64,000 bases of DNA from Anaerolineae bacterium (lineage in GTDB: Bacteria > Chloroflexota > Anaerolineae > B4-G1 > SLSP01), in the NCBI GenBank assembly GCA_026645815.1, contig JAPKMR010000009.1, positions 41,116 to 105,115 on the forward strand. Direction: 5' to 3'. The position numbers were made by a program, and so were the translations under genes. Of this stretch, positions 20,213-29,374 are shown one piece after another (position 1 is the stretch's first letter; every line of letters begins with the position of its first letter). The notes below the pieces were generated by a model. That model was not told the origin of the DNA. It did not search any database and saw only the letters and a program-made list of their open reading frames with translations.

Positions 20213-21553
20213 ATGACACAACTCGAGCTGGACATCATCACAGCAAAACAGGAAATTGACTCTCTACTGCCATTTTCATATCCTGATCGCTTGGCAGCCT
20301 TACTCGCCAGCGATCTGGACTTCCACGGAAGAAACAGCGCTTATGCCTCGCACAATTACCATGCTTTTCCAGCAAAGTTCCCGCCTCAATTACCACGTCT
20401 GTTCATTGAAAATCTAACCTTGCCTGGAGATGTCGTGCTGGATCCTATGGTAGGATCTGGTACAACGGTCGTAGAAGCATTTTTGACTGGAAGACATGGT
20501 GTCGGCATTGATCTCGATCCCCTTGCCTTGCGACTAGGGCGAGTCAAAACTACACCGATCCATATTGAAGCAACCGCTGAAGCAGGCTTTGCTGTGCTCA
20601 GAAAGGCTCAAGAACTCTGTCAAAAACAGATAGATGAGTTACAGAAACAGCTCGACCAGCGCTTTGAATCTACAGAACGTGCCTTCATAGATTATTGGTT
20701 CCTGCCCGCAACACAATGCGAGCTTTTAGCCCTGCTATCCCAAATCGAGATTGTTGAAGACACCGAAATTAGGGCATTCTTGGAGTTAGTCTTTTCAGCT
20801 ATCATCATCACCAAATCAGGAGGCGTGTCGCTTGCACGAGACCTGGCACACACTCGCCCACATCGTGTGCTGGACAAGCAACCCCGTTCCGCGTTGGTGG
20901 AGTTCTCCAAACGACTCAAGAAGAACCTGGAAAGCGCTACAGAATTGTCGTTTGACCTGAGTGCGCCGGATTTCATGCATGGGAATGCGATGGCGTTACC
21001 ACTCCAAGACGACACTGTAGATCTGATTGTGACATCGCCTCCATATGCATCCAATGCTATTGATTACATGCGTGCGCATAAATTTTCCCTTGTTTGGTTT
21101 GGGCGCAAGCTACAACAGCTAAGTGACCTGCGCGGTAAATACATTGGTCATGATGCTACCCAAGGATTTGACCTGCTCACACTCCCACCATCAGTCCAGG
21201 TGATTGTTGATGCCGTCGCACAGACGGATGGCAAAAAGGCCCAAACACTTCACCGCTACTACTCCGAAGCCACCTGTTTCCTGACCGAAATGTTAAGGGT
21301 GCTCAAACCTGGACGAGCAGCTATCGTGGTCGTGGGTTCATCCATCATGCGCGGCATTGACACTCAGACTGGTCATTGCCTTGCTGAGATAGGCAAAAAC
21401 ATCGGCTTTGCCGATGCGACAATCGCAATACGCCATCTGGATCGAGACAAGCGGATGATGCCCGCGCGCAGCAAAGGCAAAGCTGCCACCTCACTCATCG
21501 AAGCACGTATGCACGAAGAATACATCCTCGCTTTTCTTAAGAATGAAAGGTAA
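20213..21553 (+). CDS. DNA amino-methyltransferase of a restriction-modification system
   Basis: This 446-residue methyltransferase has the SAM motif VLDPMVGSGTTVVEAF before the catalytic motif DLIVTSPPYASN. TSPPY is the form typical of N4-cytosine, and sometimes N6-adenine, methylation. The HNYHAFPAKFPPQLP segment near the N terminus is characteristic of such enzymes. The ATG at 20213 has AGGTGAG upstream, so the 20189 ATG is less likely. It lies nine bases before the restriction gene. By eye both genes are more AT-rich than their neighbours, suggesting acquisition. It should protect the site cut by the partner, predicted GCCGGC. Confidence 0.9.
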   Translation: MTQLELDIITAKQEIDSLLPFSYPDRLAALLASDLDFHGRNSAYASHNYHAFPAKFPPQLPRLFIENLTLPGDVVLDPMVGSGTTVVEAFLTGRHGVGIDLDPLALRLGRVKTTPIHIEATAEAGFAVLRKAQELCQKQIDELQKQLDQRFESTERAFIDYWFLPATQCELLALLSQIEIVEDTEIRAFLELVFSAIIITKSGGVSLARDLAHTRPHRVLDKQPRSALVEFSKRLKKNLESATELSFDLSAPDFMHGNAMALPLQDDTVDLIVTSPPYASNAIDYMRAHKFSLVWFGRKLQQLSDLRGKYIGHDATQGFDLLTLPPSVQVIVDAVAQTDGKKAQTLHRYYSEATCFLTEMLRVLKPGRAAIVVVGSSIMRGIDTQTGHCLAEIGKNIGFADATIAIRHLDRDKRMMPARSKGKAATSLIEARMHEEYILAFLKNER

Positions 21554-21562
21554 AGGGTAAGG

Positions 21563-22399
21563 ATGAAAACCTTTGAAGAACTACGCCAGGATTACCACCA
21601 GAATATCTGCACTCAACTGCTGGGGTATAGAAACAAGGTACTCAATATTGCTGACCGCAGCAGCAGACGTAGTCAGGAACTGGCTGGAGGTATGCTCCGA
21701 GCCATGGGTTACTCCGCCTGCCCTGCACCGCCTTCGGGGCAGGGTGCTGGAGCACTGTTTGAAAATCTGACCCGCAACTATCTTCAACAAACGCTGAACT
21801 TGCTTACTCACCTTCGTCCCGGAAAATGGACCTTCACTGTGAGTGAAATTTCTGCCTTCGATCAATATGAACACTTGAGAGACCTTGCTACAGTATTGAA
21901 ACTCCAACCTCAATTGCAGGCAGCATTGGGGGATTACATCATCAGACCTGACATTGTGATCGCTCAAATCCCTCTTACCGATGAAGAGATCAATACACCA
22001 AGCCTGATCCTAAAAGGCGATTGCGCCACTTTGACAGCACTTCGACAAGCTAACAACCCTCAATCTAAACCGATCCTGCATGCAAGTATCTCTTGCAAGT
22101 GGACGATCCGAAGCGACCGCTCACAAAACGCACGCACAGAAGGCCTCAATCTGATCCGCAATCGCAAGGGGCACACGCCACACATCGCTATAGTGACCGC
22201 CGAACCATTACCAAGCCGGATTGCCTCCATCGCTTTAGGTACAGGCGACGTGGATTATGTCTATCACATGGCGCTATACGAATTGCAGAAGACTGTTGAG
22301 GAGATTGACGACGAATCACTCTCCGACATTTTCAACCTGCTCGTGCAAGGTAAACGCCTGCGAGATATCAGCGATTTACCATTTGATCTGGCAATCTGA
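21563..22399 (+). CDS. Type II restriction endonuclease, NgoMIV-like
   Basis: This 278-residue protein matches the NgoMIV/Cfr10I group of tetrameric type IIF nucleases. The metal-binding and catalytic residues appear in RPDIVI (Asp), ISCKWTIRSDRSQNARTEGLN (Ser-x-Lys and downstream Glu) and ALFENLTRNYL (Glu). NgoMIV is 286 residues and cuts G/CCGGC, so a GCCGGC-type target is predicted but unproven. No control protein gene is present; the methyltransferase precedes the nuclease by nine bases, which would favour methylation first. GCCGGC does occur in this window, for instance near 370 and 2920. Confidence 0.88.
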   Translation: MKTFEELRQDYHQNICTQLLGYRNKVLNIADRSSRRSQELAGGMLRAMGYSACPAPPSGQGAGALFENLTRNYLQQTLNLLTHLRPGKWTFTVSEISAFDQYEHLRDLATVLKLQPQLQAALGDYIIRPDIVIAQIPLTDEEINTPSLILKGDCATLTALRQANNPQSKPILHASISCKWTIRSDRSQNARTEGLNLIRNRKGHTPHIAIVTAEPLPSRIASIALGTGDVDYVYHMALYELQKTVEEIDDESLSDIFNLLVQGKRLRDISDLPFDLAI

Positions 22400-22438
22400 A
22401 GGACAACGATATTTGAGATGACTCTCAAGGAGGCTGCT

Positions 22439-25400
22439 ATGCGACATCGTGGACTACACCTGATTTTGCTCTTGGGCCTGCTGTTGAGCGCCTGTGTAAC
22501 ACCAACACCGACCGAAACACCGGCACCCACCACGCCCGCCCCAATCACGACAGAGGCGCCGCCCGAGACCCCCACCCCACCTGCCGCTGTAGACGACCGG
22601 TTATATCTGGCAATCATCTGGCATCAGCACCAACCCGTTTACTTCAAAGACCCCCAAACAGGGATTTACGCCAAACCGTGGGTACGACTGCATGCCTCCA
22701 AGGACTACGTGGATATGGCGGCGATGCTGGAAGATTATCCCAACATACACGTAGCCTTCAATCTCACGCCGAGCCTGCTGCGGCAGATCAAGGACCTGGC
22801 AAACGGTGCGAAGGATGCCTACTGGGTCCACACCGAGGCACCCGCGGAGAGTCTCACGGATGAGCAGAAACGCTACATCCTGCGCTATTTCTTCGATATC
22901 AATACGAAGATCATCCAGCGCTTCCCCCGCTATGTGGAATTACAGGCTCAACGCCCCGCAGATGATGCCGCTGCGGAAACGGCGCTCGCGGGTGGGTGGA
23001 GCACGCAGGATTTCCTCGATCTGCAGGTACTCTTCAATCTTGGTTGGACGGATCCCGAGTGGCTTGCTCAAGCACCGCTTGCGGAGCTGGTCGCCAAGGG
23101 ACGCGATTTCACCGAGGCAGATAAACAGGTGCTACTCGATGAGCACCTGCGGTTGATCCGTGAGGTAGTTCCCGTACACAAAGCGCTACAGGAAGCGGGA
23201 CAGATCGAGGTGACCACAACCCCCTACGCGCACCCCATCCTACCATTGCTGGTGAACACGACACTCGCACGGGAGGCGATGCCCACCGACAAGTTGCCCG
23301 ACCCCGCATTCCGCGTTCTGGCAGATGCTGAGGCGCAGGTGGCGCGGGGTGTAGCACTGTATGAGGAATTCTTCGCGACTGCGCCGCGTGGCATGTGGCC
23401 CGCAGAAGGTTCGGTAGCTCAAGAAATTGTCGGCATGGTAAGCGAAGCTGGTCTACGTTGGATGGCTTCGGATGAAGGCGTGCTTGCGCAATCGCTAGGT
23501 CTCGGCGGCTTCAGCCGCGATAATGCCGATACGGTTAAGGAAGCCGATACACTCTACCGCCCTTACACGGTATCCGCTGGCGATAGCGCACCCGTGGCGA
23601 TAGTCTTCCGCGATGTGGTCATCTCGGATAAGGTAGGCTTTACCTATTCGGGGATGAAGGGCACGGCAGCAGCAGAGGATTTTGTGCGGCGCATCCACGC
23701 GATCCGCGACCAGCTCAATGCTGGTAACACGCCTGGTCCGCACCTGGTAACGGTGATCCTCGATGGTGAGAACGCCTGGGAGCACTATGAGAACGATGGG
23801 AAGGAATTCCTCAACACCCTCTACGAGTTGCTCGCTGCGGATGAGAAAATCGTGACAGTGACACCCTCCGAGTACCTCGACCGCTTCCCGCAGGAACCTG
23901 CACGCGCTATCGAAGACCTCTGGGCTGGAAGCTGGATCAATCACAACTTCGATACCTGGATTGGCGAGGAAGAGGAGAACAAGGGATGGAATGCCCTGCT
24001 CGAGGTGCGCGATATTGTGAGGCAATACGAGAGCGGCAAACGCACACCGCCCAGCGCCGAGGCATTGGAGCAAGCACTTGATCTGATGTTTGTAGCCGAA
24101 GGTTCTGACTGGTTCTGGTGGTATGGTACAGACCAGAATTCTGGGGATGACGAGGGTTTCGACCGGCAATTCCGCGAAACGCTGAAGCAGGTGTTGCGCA
24201 CGCTCGGCGAGGAACCGCCGGATTGGCTCAGCGTACCAATTGTTGCGCAGGCGCCCGCAGCTGCAGAACAGGCGCCCACGGACCTCATAGCGCCCACGAT
24301 TGATGGTATTGCCGCACCCGAAGAATGGGATGCTGCCGGTCGCTATAGCGCCGCGGGCGGGGCAATGGCAGCAGGCAGTCTACCGCTGGAGCGGCTATAT
24401 TACGGTTTCGACGGGAAGCACCTCTATCTGCGGGTAGATGCAGCCTACGATTGGGCGGCGCTCACGACGTGTGGCGGGAACGATGCCTGCCGCAGCACAC
24501 TGGGCTTTTACTGGACAGCGCCTGGAATACCGGCGGCAACACCCCTATCACGCTGGGGCGGAGCAGAGACTTATCTGGGGTTCGGCGCAACGCATTTACT
24601 GGAGCTGGTTTACGGTAACAACGCCACGCTTACAGGCGCAGTCTATAACATCTACGATGGCTTCGGTTGGGTCTCGATGGCGTTCCCGGTGGAAGATATT
24701 CGCATCGCGAACGCAGGCACGACACTGGAGCTGGCGCTCCCGCTGTCCATGGTCGCAGCCAAACAGGGCCTCCAGAGCGGCGACCGGCTACAACTGCGCG
24801 CAGTGCTCAGCCAGGGCCTGGTAGAGGCGCAAAGCGACCAACAGCTACTGCCCACCACGGGTCCGGCAAACATCACCGTGCCGGAGCTGGGGACGACGAC
24901 CTGGGTGTTGCAAGTGCAGGATCCCGAGAATGATGATTACGGTCCCGGAACGTATACCTACCCCACAGATGGCGTCTTCCAACCCGGTGTCTTCGATATC
25001 ACTAGCTTCGATGTGGGCTACGACGAGGTCAATATCGTCTTCCGCATGACGGTGCGGGGTCCAATAGACAATGTATGGGGCAGTGGACGCGGGCTTTCGG
25101 TACAGACGGTGGACATCTACATTGATCAGGATGGCCCTGAGACTGGCGACCGGCTATTACTGCCAGGACGCAATGCAGCCCTGACCGCCGACCACGGTTG
25201 GGATTTTGCACTGTGGATCGAGGGTTGGGAAGGTGGGTTGTATGCGCCCGGCGATTCCGGACCGGTCAAAGTGTCAGCCTCGGTCACGATTATTGTTGAC
25301 GCCGGGCAACGCCGCATCACGGTGAGAGTGCCGCGCAGCGCACTGGGTGAGGCGCCAGAAACCTGGAGTTACGCGGCAATCATGTTAGGACAAGAAGGCT

Positions 25401-25627
25401 ATCCCCCGGCGGGGGTTTGGCGCGTGCGGACAGTGGACGTCAATGCCGCGCAGTGGTCCTTTGGCGGCGCGCCAGCAGCGGATGCGACGCACACGCGCAT
25501 CATTGATTGGGTCTGGCAAGAGGCAGGAATCCAGGAGGCGGCGCTCGGCACGTACAAATCTTCGACTGCGTTAAGCGAGCTCAGCCCGGACGATTTTGTG
25601 CTGCTGCAAATGCTGACGCCACAATAA
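22439..25627 (+). CDS. Glycoside hydrolase family 57 lipoprotein with C-terminal glucodextranase-like domain
   Basis: This 1062-residue protein begins with a lipoprotein signal (LHLILLLGLLLSAC) and a Thr/Pro linker, so it is anchored outside the membrane. The GH57 domain starts with AIIWHQHQPVY. MWPAEGSVAQEIV carries the likely nucleophile Glu and VILDGENAWEHYENDG the acid Asp, as in amylopullulanase-type enzymes. A middle beta-sandwich at about residues 620-810 and a C-terminal domain (DPENDDYGPGTYTYPTDGVFQPGVFDI) follow; the latter resembles the glucodextranase C-terminal domain. It should degrade alpha-glucans such as starch or pullulan. AAGGAGG before the ATG at 22439 fixes the start. Confidence 0.92.
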   Translation: MRHRGLHLILLLGLLLSACVTPTPTETPAPTTPAPITTEAPPETPTPPAAVDDRLYLAIIWHQHQPVYFKDPQTGIYAKPWVRLHASKDYVDMAAMLEDYPNIHVAFNLTPSLLRQIKDLANGAKDAYWVHTEAPAESLTDEQKRYILRYFFDINTKIIQRFPRYVELQAQRPADDAAAETALAGGWSTQDFLDLQVLFNLGWTDPEWLAQAPLAELVAKGRDFTEADKQVLLDEHLRLIREVVPVHKALQEAGQIEVTTTPYAHPILPLLVNTTLAREAMPTDKLPDPAFRVLADAEAQVARGVALYEEFFATAPRGMWPAEGSVAQEIVGMVSEAGLRWMASDEGVLAQSLGLGGFSRDNADTVKEADTLYRPYTVSAGDSAPVAIVFRDVVISDKVGFTYSGMKGTAAAEDFVRRIHAIRDQLNAGNTPGPHLVTVILDGENAWEHYENDGKEFLNTLYELLAADEKIVTVTPSEYLDRFPQEPARAIEDLWAGSWINHNFDTWIGEEEENKGWNALLEVRDIVRQYESGKRTPPSAEALEQALDLMFVAEGSDWFWWYGTDQNSGDDEGFDRQFRETLKQVLRTLGEEPPDWLSVPIVAQAPAAAEQAPTDLIAPTIDGIAAPEEWDAAGRYSAAGGAMAAGSLPLERLYYGFDGKHLYLRVDAAYDWAALTTCGGNDACRSTLGFYWTAPGIPAATPLSRWGGAETYLGFGATHLLELVYGNNATLTGAVYNIYDGFGWVSMAFPVEDIRIANAGTTLELALPLSMVAAKQGLQSGDRLQLRAVLSQGLVEAQSDQQLLPTTGPANITVPELGTTTWVLQVQDPENDDYGPGTYTYPTDGVFQPGVFDITSFDVGYDEVNIVFRMTVRGPIDNVWGSGRGLSVQTVDIYIDQDGPETGDRLLLPGRNAALTADHGWDFALWIEGWEGGLYAPGDSGPVKVSASVTIIVDAGQRRITVRVPRSALGEAPETWSYAAIMLGQEGYPPAGVWRVRTVDVNAAQWSFGGAPAADATHTRIIDWVWQEAGIQEAALGTYKSSTALSELSPDDFVLLQMLTPQ

Positions 25628-25642
25628 CGTGCTCCATAACAC

Positions 25643-25679
25643 ACCGCCCCTCCCGTTGTTGCTTAGCGGTAGGGGCGGT
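25643..25679. terminator. Hairpin terminator between GH57 and pilin genes
   Basis: ACCGCCCCT pairs with AGGGGCGGT and is followed by a T-rich stretch (ATGTTTT). It separates the plus-strand GH57 gene from the convergent pilin gene. Confidence 0.75.
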
Positions 25680-25698
25680 ATGTTTTGGGTATATGACG

Positions 25699-25854
25699 TC
25701 AAGGAACGGGGATAGCCGACTGTACCTGGGAAAAAAGCGTCGAAATCTGCGTTCCCAGCAGCGCTACTACAACAACCACAATCACAGCGATGAGTACGAG
25801 GATCAACCCGTACTCCGCTAGACCCTGCCCTTCTTCGCGCGGTATAAAAAGCAT
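25699..25854 (-). CDS. Flp-type (type IVb) pilin
   Basis: This 51-residue prepilin has the processing site EEG/QGLAEYG, with Glu at +5 and Tyr at +6, followed by the hydrophobic stalk LILVLIAVIVVVVVALLG. That is the Flp/Fap pilin pattern used in tight-adherence pili. The ATG at 25854 has GGGAGG seven bases upstream; a longer frame from 25890 lacks such a site. No tad secretion genes are in this window, so it is an orphan here. Confidence 0.88.
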   Translation of the reverse strand: MLFIPREEGQGLAEYGLILVLIAVIVVVVVALLGTQISTLFSQVQSAIPVP

Positions 25855-26270
25855 CCGCCACCTCCCTGATGAGTTTTGAGATCCGATCAATCTCAGTGTA
25901 ACGCACTTTCACAACAGAGTGCAATAGGCAGATGGTCATAGTCATGGCACTAACGCTTCGAAGATGAAGCGCGTTTGGCTTGTCTCTGGAAGGGGGCATT
26001 TCAACTTCGGGGCAAAAGTAAGACGACTATCATGCGAAGGCCTTTTCTTTGAGTGATTTTTGCGGCGTGGCTGCGCCACACCGCAAAAATCACCTTTTTT
26101 GGCACGCCCTGCAGGGACGTTTGAGATTGCCACCCCCGGCTTGAAATGCACTTCTCCGGGTTACCGGATTGACACTCGCCTCGAGTTGGGGTAGACTTTT
26201 CAACAGAGCGCTTCACCTGCCGTACAATAGCAGGAAGAGCGGAAACAGAGTGAGGATGAAAGGATAACAT
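25855..26270. other. Intergenic region with one long hairpin
   Basis: No gene is supported between the pilin and the nitroreductase. A 41-base hairpin lies at 26053-26093. TACAAT at about 26222-26227 is a possible -10 element for the downstream gene, but no convincing -35 was found. Confidence 0.5.
26053..26093. repeat. Long palindrome with CTGCG loop
   Basis: An 18-bp stem beginning GTGATTTTTGCGG, with one mismatch, encloses the loop CTGCG. It belongs to the dispersed hairpin family also found at 30411, 31788, 32950, 35484 and 36776. It has a T-run on the plus strand although no plus-strand gene ends nearby. Confidence 0.8.
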
Positions 26271-27071
26271 ATGGCGAAAGCAAAAGTGATGAATCCGACG
26301 CTGAAACTGCTGCTTAACCGCAAGTCGGTACGAGCATACGAGGACTGCGAACTAAGCCGTGAGGTAAAGGACGCCGTTATCACAGCAGCCCTGCGCGCCC
26401 CCACAGCCGGAAATATGATGCTGTATTCAATTATCGAAGTGCAGGATCAGAGCCTCAAAGACGCGCTTGCCGAGACATGCGATCACCAACCCTTCATCGC
26501 CAAAGCGCCCTTTGTCCTGCTGTTCCTGGCAGATTACCAAAGATGGACCGATTATTTCCAGGCTTCAGGAGTAGAAGCGCTCTGCGCGGAACAGGGTGTG
26601 ACCATGCGCAAGCCACAAGAGGGAGACCTGTTTCTGGCGTGCTGTGATGCGCTCATCGCAGCACAGACCGCCGTGATTGCCGCGGAATCGCTGGGGCTTG
26701 GCTCCTGCTACATCGGCGACATCATGGAGCACTACGAGGAGCACAAGGCGCTATTCGGGTTGCCGCAATACACCTTCCCCATCAGCCTCGTATGCTTTGG
26801 CTACCCCACCCCTCAGCAACGGGAGCGGGAGCAGCCCGGTCGCTTCAGCAAGCGAGTCGTTGTTTTCGAGGATCGTTACACGCGCTTTGAGCCAGAGAGG
26901 CTCGAAGTGCTATTCCGAGAACGGCAGGAGCGGGTCTTCGGGGAACGCGAGGAAGTACAAGGTGCCCGGAATTTGGGACAACTGATGTACACACGGAAAT
27001 TCAATGCAGAATTCACCCACGAGATGACGCGGTCCGTGAAAGCAATGCTTCAAGCATGGCTGGAAGAATAA
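26271..27071 (+). CDS. Nitroreductase family protein (NfsA/FRP-like)
   Basis: This 266-residue FMN oxidoreductase shows the family start KLLLNRKSVRAYEDCELSR and the FMN motif LRAPTAGNMM. AAESLGLGSCYIGDI and the closing strand ISLVCFGYPT follow. The C-terminal extension of about 70 residues, rich in Arg and Glu, is typical of the NfsA-type branch with NADPH-dependent reduction of nitro compounds or flavins. AAAGGA precedes the start. It leads a same-strand run with the DUF1810 gene 12 bases downstream. Confidence 0.9.
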   Translation: MAKAKVMNPTLKLLLNRKSVRAYEDCELSREVKDAVITAALRAPTAGNMMLYSIIEVQDQSLKDALAETCDHQPFIAKAPFVLLFLADYQRWTDYFQASGVEALCAEQGVTMRKPQEGDLFLACCDALIAAQTAVIAAESLGLGSCYIGDIMEHYEEHKALFGLPQYTFPISLVCFGYPTPQQREREQPGRFSKRVVVFEDRYTRFEPERLEVLFRERQERVFGEREEVQGARNLGQLMYTRKFNAEFTHEMTRSVKAMLQAWLEE

Positions 27072-27083
27072 AGGAATAGGGCC

Positions 27084-27521
27084 ATGATCCAAGATGATCC
27101 GTATGACCTGCAGCGCTTCATCAGCGCACAAGAAGGCGTTTACGAAAGAGCACTGGCAGAGTTACAGAGCGGGAAAAAACGCAGCCACTGGATGTGGTTT
27201 ATCTTCCCGCAAGTGGAGGGCCTGGGTCAAAGTCCAACCTCGAAGTACTATGCCATCACAAGCGCAGCGGAGGCGCGAGAATTCCTGGCACACCCCCTAC
27301 TAGGAGCGCGGTTGCACGAGTGCGCAGAGGCGGTTTTGATACTCGAGGGGCGCTCTGCGTCGGAAGTCTTTGGGTTCCCTGATGATCTGAAATTCAGGTC
27401 ATGCATGACACTGTTCGCGGAAATCGCTGGCGCGGAGTCAGTTTTCGCGCGCGTGCTCAAACAGGTTTTCGATGATCAGCGTGATAGACAAACGCTGGAG
27501 TTTCTAGCCCGAGGCAGGTAA
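27084..27521 (+). CDS. DUF1810 family protein
   Basis: This 145-residue soluble protein matches the DUF1810 family across its length: DDPYDLQRFISAQEGVYERALAEL, the strongly conserved HWMWFIFPQVEGLG, and FPDDLKFRSCMTLFAEIAG. The molecular function of the family is not established. It follows the nitroreductase after 12 bases and may be cotranscribed with it. Confidence 0.88.
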   Translation: MIQDDPYDLQRFISAQEGVYERALAELQSGKKRSHWMWFIFPQVEGLGQSPTSKYYAITSAAEAREFLAHPLLGARLHECAEAVLILEGRSASEVFGFPDDLKFRSCMTLFAEIAGAESVFARVLKQVFDDQRDRQTLEFLARGR

Positions 27522-27612
27522 AAAGCCCAGGCAGGATGACTGACAGACTTGAATGGTGGCAGTATCCTCTAAGCCCTGTACTGCACCAAAGCCATAACCA
27601 CAAGGAGCAGCG

Positions 27613-28212
27613 ATGAACTGCAAAAACTGCGGTGCACCGATGACCCTGATCCGTGAACGCGACTATTATGTCTGCGAATACTGCGGATCAACGTATTTCC
27701 CGAATATCTCTACAGAAGGTATCAGGCTGTTGGGCGAAAACCCTGACGGGATCAAATGCCCGTTGTGCGGCATCCTGCTGGAGATGGCAACTTTCGATGA
27801 CGCCTATCAGGGCTACGTCTGTAGCCGCTGCCGAAGCCTGCTCTTCACGCGCACGGATTTCCGGCGGATCATCGAAACGCGCCGTGCCAGGGCAACCACG
27901 CCTCCCGAAATGCCCGCAAGGTATACGCCAGAAGAATTGCGGCGGCAAATCCGCTGTCCGGTGTGCGCGGGAGCCATGGAAACCTATCCCTACATGGGAC
28001 CGGGAAACATCGTCATTGATACCTGCCACACGTGCGACCTGATCTGGTTGGATCACCGGGAGCTTGAGAAAGTGATCAATGCGCCTGGAAGGGATCGAGG
28101 CGTACCACTGCCGAAGGAAGAGGATGCGAAGCAAGAGCGAAACCCATCCGTGAAACGACACGAGCAGTTCGAGGGAAACCTGCTCGACCTGCTAGCCCGT
28201 CTGTTGGATTGA
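27613..28212 (+). CDS. Zinc-ribbon (TFIIB-type zinc finger) protein
   Basis: This 199-residue protein contains three CxxC/CxxC ribbons: CKNCGAP with CEYCGS at the N terminus, CPLCG with CSRCRSLLF in the middle, and CPVCAGAM with CHTCDLIWLDHRELE. The last is the zf-TFIIB pattern. The C-terminal tail is charged and ends in an amphipathic helix (NLLDLLARLLD). It is probably cytoplasmic and binds a protein or nucleic acid; the role is unknown. AAGGAG precedes the ATG. Confidence 0.85.
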   Translation: MNCKNCGAPMTLIRERDYYVCEYCGSTYFPNISTEGIRLLGENPDGIKCPLCGILLEMATFDDAYQGYVCSRCRSLLFTRTDFRRIIETRRARATTPPEMPARYTPEELRRQIRCPVCAGAMETYPYMGPGNIVIDTCHTCDLIWLDHRELEKVINAPGRDRGVPLPKEEDAKQERNPSVKRHEQFEGNLLDLLARLLD

Positions 28213-28251
28213 GCACCGTCTTTTGGCAGGGGAAAGGGAAAAGCAAGGAAC

Positions 28252-29259
28252 ATGAAGCAAGGGCGGTTGGAGCGCGAGCGGCACACCATTCGGGTGATGA
28301 TTGAGATTGCCTGCTCCGGACAGCACCACACCAAAAGCGGTCTATGTGAGGAATGCCAGGATCTTTATGAGTACGCTCTGCAACGCATCGAGAAATGTCC
28401 ATATCAAGAGGCTAAACCCACGTGCGCCCGGTGCCCCATCCATTGCTACAAACCCGCTATGCGAGAGCGGATACGGGCGGTGATGCGTTATGCAGGACCA
28501 CGCATGCTCCTGTACCACCCCATCCTCACGCTACAGCACACTCTGGACCAGATTGGCAAGGGCAAAAGCGTCGCAAAAACCATCCATTTTGTAGCAGTGC
28601 AAGCACTACAAACGGCATGGTTGTTTCTCGTTTTCGGCGGCATTCTCTTCGCCTCCGCTGGTCGCTTCGATTGGTGGGAAGCGTGGGCTTTCCTGATCAT
28701 CTACTTTCTCATCGCAATGATGAGTGCGATATGGATGGCGCAAACGAATCCCGAACTGGTCCGAGAACGGTCGCACCCCGGCAAGAATGTCAAGCAGTGG
28801 GATAACGTGCTAGTAGGGTTCAATCTACTGTTGACGCCGGCGTTGTACACCGTTATTGGACTGGATGCAGGCAGATATGGCTGGTCTGAGATGCCGGCGT
28901 GGGTGAGACTTGTGGGGTTATTGGGGTTTATCCCCGCCTTTGGGCTGCCGTTGTGGGCCTCGAAGGTAAATGCCTACCTATCAAGCCGTGTGCGGATACA
29001 GGAGGATCGGGGACATACCGTGGTCGCCGAGGGACCCTATCGGCATGTGCGGCATCCGATGTACGTCGGAATGATCTTCTACAATATCAGTGTGCCCCTG
29101 GTGCTCGGATCCTGGTGGGGTCTCACGGTGTCAGGGCTTATGATCGTCGCGGTGATTGTGCGCACCGCCTTTGAGGATAAAACGCTGCAGCGAGAATTAC
29201 CGGGGTATGGCGAGTATAGCCAGCACGTACGGTATCGCCTGTTTCCCGGAGTATGGTAG
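28252..29259 (+). CDS. Fusion of YgbA-like domain with isoprenylcysteine methyltransferase-type membrane domain
   Basis: This is a 335-residue protein. Residues 1 to about 95 match the nitrous-oxide-stimulated-promoter (YgbA) family: LERERHTIRVMIEIACSGQHH, LCEECQDLYEYALQRIEKC and TCARCPIHCYKPAMRERI, a cysteine-rich, presumably metal-binding unit. Residues about 105-335 form an ICMT/PEMT-type membrane methyltransferase with about five membrane helices and the SAM-binding signature GPYRHVRHPMYVGMI plus EDKTLQRELPGYGEY. The substrate is unknown. The joining of a cytosolic cysteine domain linked to nitrosative stress with a membrane methyltransferase is unusual. No internal start with a ribosome site was noticed at the junction, supporting one protein. 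Confidence 0.85.
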   Translation: MKQGRLERERHTIRVMIEIACSGQHHTKSGLCEECQDLYEYALQRIEKCPYQEAKPTCARCPIHCYKPAMRERIRAVMRYAGPRMLLYHPILTLQHTLDQIGKGKSVAKTIHFVAVQALQTAWLFLVFGGILFASAGRFDWWEAWAFLIIYFLIAMMSAIWMAQTNPELVRERSHPGKNVKQWDNVLVGFNLLLTPALYTVIGLDAGRYGWSEMPAWVRLVGLLGFIPAFGLPLWASKVNAYLSSRVRIQEDRGHTVVAEGPYRHVRHPMYVGMIFYNISVPLVLGSWWGLTVSGLMIVAVIVRTAFEDKTLQRELPGYGEYSQHVRYRLFPGVW

Positions 29260-29374
29260 CGATGACGAAGGTGCGGCACTCACCGGGATAACAGATAAGC
29301 CCGGCAAAGGCAGGATTCTGCAGATTCCGCGAAATCGCCTACCCTAACCTACAGGACCCGATGGGAGAATAAGC

